From Ornithinibacillus bavariensis (lineage in GTDB: Bacteria > Bacillota > Bacilli > Bacillales > Amphibacillaceae), in the NCBI RefSeq assembly GCF_050433565.1, contig NZ_JBNPWZ010000003.1, forward strand, positions 248,001-312,000: a stretch of DNA of 64,000 bases. Direction: 5' to 3'. The notes below the pieces were generated by a model. The model was not told where the DNA came from, searched no databases, and worked only from the letters and a program-made list of their open reading frames with translations. Below are positions 61,464 through 64,000 of this stretch, one piece after another. The position numbers were made by a program, and so were the translations under genes. Each line of letters begins with the position of its first letter. Positions within the stretch are counted from its first letter, which is position 1.

Positions 61464-61760
61464 ATGATAATATTTCCAATTGTGATTGTCCTATCCGTAG
61501 TTATGTACATATACTATAAAGTTGCTATATTAAAAACAAAGGATAGGTTGACACAAGCATACTTTAATGCAAAATCTAGAATATGCCTTGGACTATTTAT
61601 TTCTTTTTTTGGCATAAATCAATACGTCTTCTACCAAACTAAAATCTCATTATTCGTTGGTATCATTTTCATTTTCCTTGGTATCCTACAGCTAGTGCGC
61701 GGATTCCGAGAAACAAAGCATTATCGTAATGAATGGAAACGATTGAACCCTGCTGACTAG
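61464..61760 (+). CDS. ytpI: YtpI family membrane protein
   Basis: 98 residues with three hydrophobic segments (about 1-19, 39-55, 59-76) and a conserved charged stretch RLTQAYFNAKSRICLGLFIS. The C-terminus is polar (VRGFRETKHYRNEWKRLNPA). AGGAG precedes the ATG. Unknown function. The gene order and pattern match B. subtilis ytpI. Its stop codon lies inside the terminator stem. Confidence 0.85.
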   Translation: MIIFPIVIVLSVVMYIYYKVAILKTKDRLTQAYFNAKSRICLGLFISFFGINQYVFYQTKISLFVGIIFIFLGILQLVRGFRETKHYRNEWKRLNPAD

Positions 61761-61783
61761 ATAGTAAGCTAGTCAGCATTTTT
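61752..61783 (+). terminator. Terminator overlapping the ytpI stop codon
   Basis: GCTGACTAG (61752-61760) pairs with CTAGTCAGC (61769-61777), loop of eight, then ATTTTTC. The TAG stop is the last codon of the first arm, so a terminating ribosome would cover the stem. Confidence 0.88.
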
Positions 61784-61808
61784 CATTTCGAACAACTATG
61801 CATATAAA

Positions 61809-63125
61809 CTATCTGTCAATAATTTGTGCCATTAGCAGTGCCTTTCCAACTAATTTCTTCATATTAAATACTTCTACATCAATTTTTGCATAAATCCTTC
61901 CTGCTTCAATAACTTTCGGCTTAATGGTCAATAGAGAGTCAATATTTACAGGTTTGATAAAATATACAGTAATATTCTCGACAACTAATTCTCCTTTTTT
62001 TAATTGTCTTAATAACCTACTACTAGCTTCCGTAACGATTGATGTAAAAACCCCAGGCGAAAGAGTGCCAAGTTGGTTCGTCATTTGCGGTATTACTTTA
62101 GCTTCAAATTTATCCTTTTCATATTCATCGGATTCTACCGTGTTTTTCACGATATCATCAATAGTTTCCCCTATCTGTGGTTGTCGTTGAATTAGTTGTA
62201 ATGCTTTCAGTACATCTTGACGCGATATAATCCCCTTTAAGATGGAGGACTCATCTACAACTGGTGCAACCTCGATACCTTCCCAAACCATCATATGAGC
62301 TACATACGCCAAAGAAGTCTTCGATTGGACTACGATTGGATTTTTAGTCATTGCCTTTTCTATCGGTAGATTTTTATCCTTGCCAATAATGTCTTTGGAG
62401 GTTACCATACCTACAACTTGATTCTTCTTATCCAAGACAGGAAATCGAGAATGTGTAGATCTCTCATTGACCTCATACCAATTTTCTACCTTTTCTCCGA
62501 CAGTTAGATATTCCACGTGTTCAAAAGGTGTACAAATATCCCCTACTAAGACAATTTCTTTCTTAATCAGCTGGTCATAAATCGCGCGATTAATCATCGT
62601 CGCAACGGTAAAGCTATCATAGCTGGTCGATATTATTGGAAGCTGCTTTTCATCAGCTAGATGTTTAATATATTCCTCCGTATCAAACCCACCTGTTATA
62701 AGGACTGCAGCTCCTTCTTTCAGAGCCAATTCATGCGCCTTCACACGATTCCCAACAATTAATAATGAGCCTGCTTCTGTATAACGCATCATCGCATCAA
62801 GTTGCATAGCACCAATTACGAACTTATTTAATGTTTTATGGAGACCCTCCCGACCACCTAGAACCTGTCCATCAACAATATTAATTACTTCAGCAAATGT
62901 CAGTCTTTCAAAGTTTTCTTTCTTTTTTCGTTCAATTCGTATAGTACCAACTCGTTCTATTGTACTAACTATGCCTATATTTTCAGCCTCTTTAATCGCA
63001 CGATATGCAGTTCCTTCACTTACATTTAAGTCCTTTGCTACTTGTCGTACAGAAATTTTACTGCCAACATCTAGCGACATAATATGCTGAATAATTTGTT
63101 CGTGCTTTGTAGCCATTTCGTTCAC
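61809..63125 (-). CDS. ytoI: YtoI-like regulator: HTH, DRTGG, CBS pair, hotdog domain
   Basis: 438 residues. An N-terminal winged helix (about 5-70; KISVRQVAKDLNVSEGTAYR) is followed by a DRTGG domain (about 75-185), two CBS domains (about 195-315; VLDKKNQVVGMVTSKDI, ISRQDVLKALQ) and a C-terminal hotdog thioesterase-like domain (about 325-438). CBS domains bind adenine nucleotides, so it may couple energy or nucleotide state to gene expression or acyl-CoA hydrolysis. The function of YtoI is not established. It follows nrnA/ytpI as in B. subtilis. Confidence 0.93.
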   Translation of the reverse strand: MNEMATKHEQIIQHIMSLDVGSKISVRQVAKDLNVSEGTAYRAIKEAENIGIVSTIERVGTIRIERKKKENFERLTFAEVINIVDGQVLGGREGLHKTLNKFVIGAMQLDAMMRYTEAGSLLIVGNRVKAHELALKEGAAVLITGGFDTEEYIKHLADEKQLPIISTSYDSFTVATMINRAIYDQLIKKEIVLVGDICTPFEHVEYLTVGEKVENWYEVNERSTHSRFPVLDKKNQVVGMVTSKDIIGKDKNLPIEKAMTKNPIVVQSKTSLAYVAHMMVWEGIEVAPVVDESSILKGIISRQDVLKALQLIQRQPQIGETIDDIVKNTVESDEYEKDKFEAKVIPQMTNQLGTLSPGVFTSIVTEASSRLLRQLKKGELVVENITVYFIKPVNIDSLLTIKPKVIEAGRIYAKIDVEVFNMKKLVGKALLMAQIIDR

Positions 63126-63193
63126 CGCTCTTCATCTGTACTAATCTTTTCTTGTATATCTATTATACAGATGAATCGCTTGTGGCTCAATGT

Positions 63194-63424
63194 TTAAGAA
63201 TCTGTTTGCCTTTGTTTATCATATTCCTGTTCCATAACAGGAGGATCCGCTAACTTAAGCAGTGTCGCAAAATTAGCTCCAATCACTAAAAGCAAGAAAA
63301 CCATCCATGATCCCCAAAACAACATCTCTATTTGCGTCTCGGCTTTTGGAATAAGTGGCCAAGCAAAGTATAAAAAGAATGCCGCTAATAATATGCGCAA
63401 TATTGCATAATGCCTCAAGAACAA
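63194..63424 (-). CDS. Small two-span membrane protein
   Basis: 76 residues. Two hydrophobic helices (about 7-24, LRILLAAFFLYFAWPLIP, and 33-55, LFWGSWMVFLLLVIGANFAT) are followed by a polar tail. AGGAGGG precedes the ATG. I recognise no family and cannot assign function. It lies between ytoI and the prepilin peptidase gene. Confidence 0.75.
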   Translation of the reverse strand: MFLRHYAILRILLAAFFLYFAWPLIPKAETQIEMLFWGSWMVFLLLVIGANFATLLKLADPPVMEQEYDKQRQTDS

Positions 63425-63486
63425 TCCCTCCTTTTCTTAGTTAGTGTATGAAGTTTTGCTAGAAAACAGAACCCGACTCATCATAT

Positions 63487-63511
63487 AAGAAAAGACAGCC
63501 ATTCGGCTGCC
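63487..63511 (-). terminator. Terminator of the prepilin peptidase gene
   Basis: On the minus strand GGCAGCC and GGCTGTC pair across a four-base GAAT loop (63494-63511) and TTTTCTT follows. It lies about 30 bases after the stop at 63541. Confidence 0.85.
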
Positions 63512-63540
63512 TTATTCTGGTATACCATGCTATCATCCTC

Positions 63541-64000
63541 TTATAGTATTGTTGAAAAATACCACTCTAAAATGGAGTCACCATATAAATAAGCTAAAAC
63601 GGTTCCAATCACGATATAAGGTCCAAATGGTACTGCTTGTTTTCGATTGATACGTTTTATTATTAATAAGCAAATGCCAACTATTGCCCCAATCACGCAC
63701 GATAAGAAAAAAGCTAACAATACCATTTTCAATCCTAACACGATGCCTAATACAGCAAATAACTTCATATCGCCGGCCCCCATTCCTCCGCGACTTACTA
63801 ATATAATGACCGCAATTATACCGAATCCTATTATTGCACCAGCAATTGGCGACCACCAAGGGTCCAATGGGACAATAATCCTTAGAATAGAAAAGATTGG
63901 AAGGAAAAATAGTAAGACCTTATTCGGGATTAGCATGTACTTGATATCGGTAACAAATATAATAACAAGTAACGACATGAGAAGTAATCCAATGATCAGT
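63541..64000 (-). CDS. comC: Prepilin/leader peptidase (type IV, A24), C-terminal part
   Basis: About 153 residues are visible; the frame is open to the window edge, so the N-terminal zinc and methylase part is missing. Several membrane spans surround the two catalytic aspartates of the GxGD-type aspartic peptidase: VTDIKYMLIPNKVLLF and SRGGMGAGDMKLFAVLGI. In Bacillus ComC cleaves the signal of competence pseudopilins. The name is by family; the location differs from B. subtilis, so it might serve another pilus. Confidence 0.88.
   Translation of the reverse strand, partial: LIIGLLLMSLLVIIFVTDIKYMLIPNKVLLFFLPIFSILRIIVPLDPWWSPIAGAIIGFGIIAVIILVSRGGMGAGDMKLFAVLGIVLGLKMVLLAFFLSCVIGAIVGICLLIIKRINRKQAVPFGPYIVIGTVLAYLYGDSILEWYFSTIL

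Noticed and set aside
1..64000. CRISPR array, prophage, restriction or toxin-antitoxin system
   Set aside because: No regular direct repeats, phage structural genes, methylase-nuclease pairs or toxin-antitoxin pairs were seen on either strand.

Overview
This 64 kb window is AT-rich chromosomal DNA from a spore-forming member of the Bacillaceae. The evidence is an almost unbroken Bacillus subtilis-like gene order (lcfA-yshE-mutS2-polX-yshB-zapA-rnhC; pheST-ysgA-sspI; ysdC-ysdB-ysdA-rplT-rpmI-infC-thrS-ytxC-dnaI-dnaB-nrdR-gapB; coaE-mutM-polA-phoR-phoP; mdh-icd-citZ-ytvI-fxsA-pyk-pfkA-accA-accD; malic enzyme-dnaE-ytrHI-nrnA-ytpI-ytoI), together with sporulation genes and B. subtilis-type regulatory sites. 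An Oceanobacillus/Virgibacillus-like genus is my guess; the sequence alone does not fix the species. I see no tRNA, rRNA, CRISPR array, prophage or complete insertion sequence.

Layout. 0-7 kb: start of a fatty-acyl-CoA ligase, then DNA repair and cell-division genes on the minus strand and rnhC on the plus strand. 7-8.5 kb: an acetyltransferase and a small DUF6176-like protein (accessory). 8.6-13.3 kb: T-box-controlled pheST and an rRNA methyltransferase. 13.3-19.3 kb: sspI, then a plus-strand accessory operon (large membrane-anchored protein, two ABC-2 permeases, one ATPase) and a lytic transglycosylase. 19.3-27.6 kb: ysdC, dUTPase, sigma-W-controlled ysdB, ysdA, the L20-regulated infC-rpmI-rplT operon, T-box-controlled thrS and ytxC. 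27.7-32.4 kb: replication-restart and helicase-loading genes dnaB-dnaI, nrdR and gapB. 32.5-34.5 kb: accessory HTH-kinase fusion and an acetyltransferase. 34.7-41 kb: polA-mutM-coaE and phoPR. 41-43 kb: an ABC-F resistance-type ATPase with a leader-peptide attenuator, lying between phoP and mdh. 43-55.5 kb: central carbon metabolism and acetyl-CoA carboxylase (citZ-icd-mdh, pfkA-pyk, accDA, GntR regulator, malic enzyme). 55.6-64 kb: dnaE, sporulation genes ytrHI, nrnA, ytoI and the start of a prepilin peptidase gene.

How the genes fit together. Citrate synthase, isocitrate dehydrogenase and malate dehydrogenase form one TCA operon. PfkA and Pyk form a glycolytic pair, and GapB is the gluconeogenic counterpart, with two sites in its promoter that match the CcpN repressor consensus. 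Malic enzyme and acetyl-CoA carboxylase flank a FadR-type GntR regulator, and a perfect palindrome of the expected operator type sits at the malic enzyme start site. Translation genes (pheST, thrS, infC-rpmI-rplT) each carry an RNA leader.

The least explained parts are: the 13.9-18.5 kb ABC-2/DUF operon; the ABC-F leader peptide (VRLRFPTLNS) with its terminator; the HTH-APH fusion with an internal ribosome-binding site; and a cluster of palindromes upstream of ysdA. I found no clearly unprecedented large system. The best candidates for new biology are the ABC-2 operon and the small regulatory elements.
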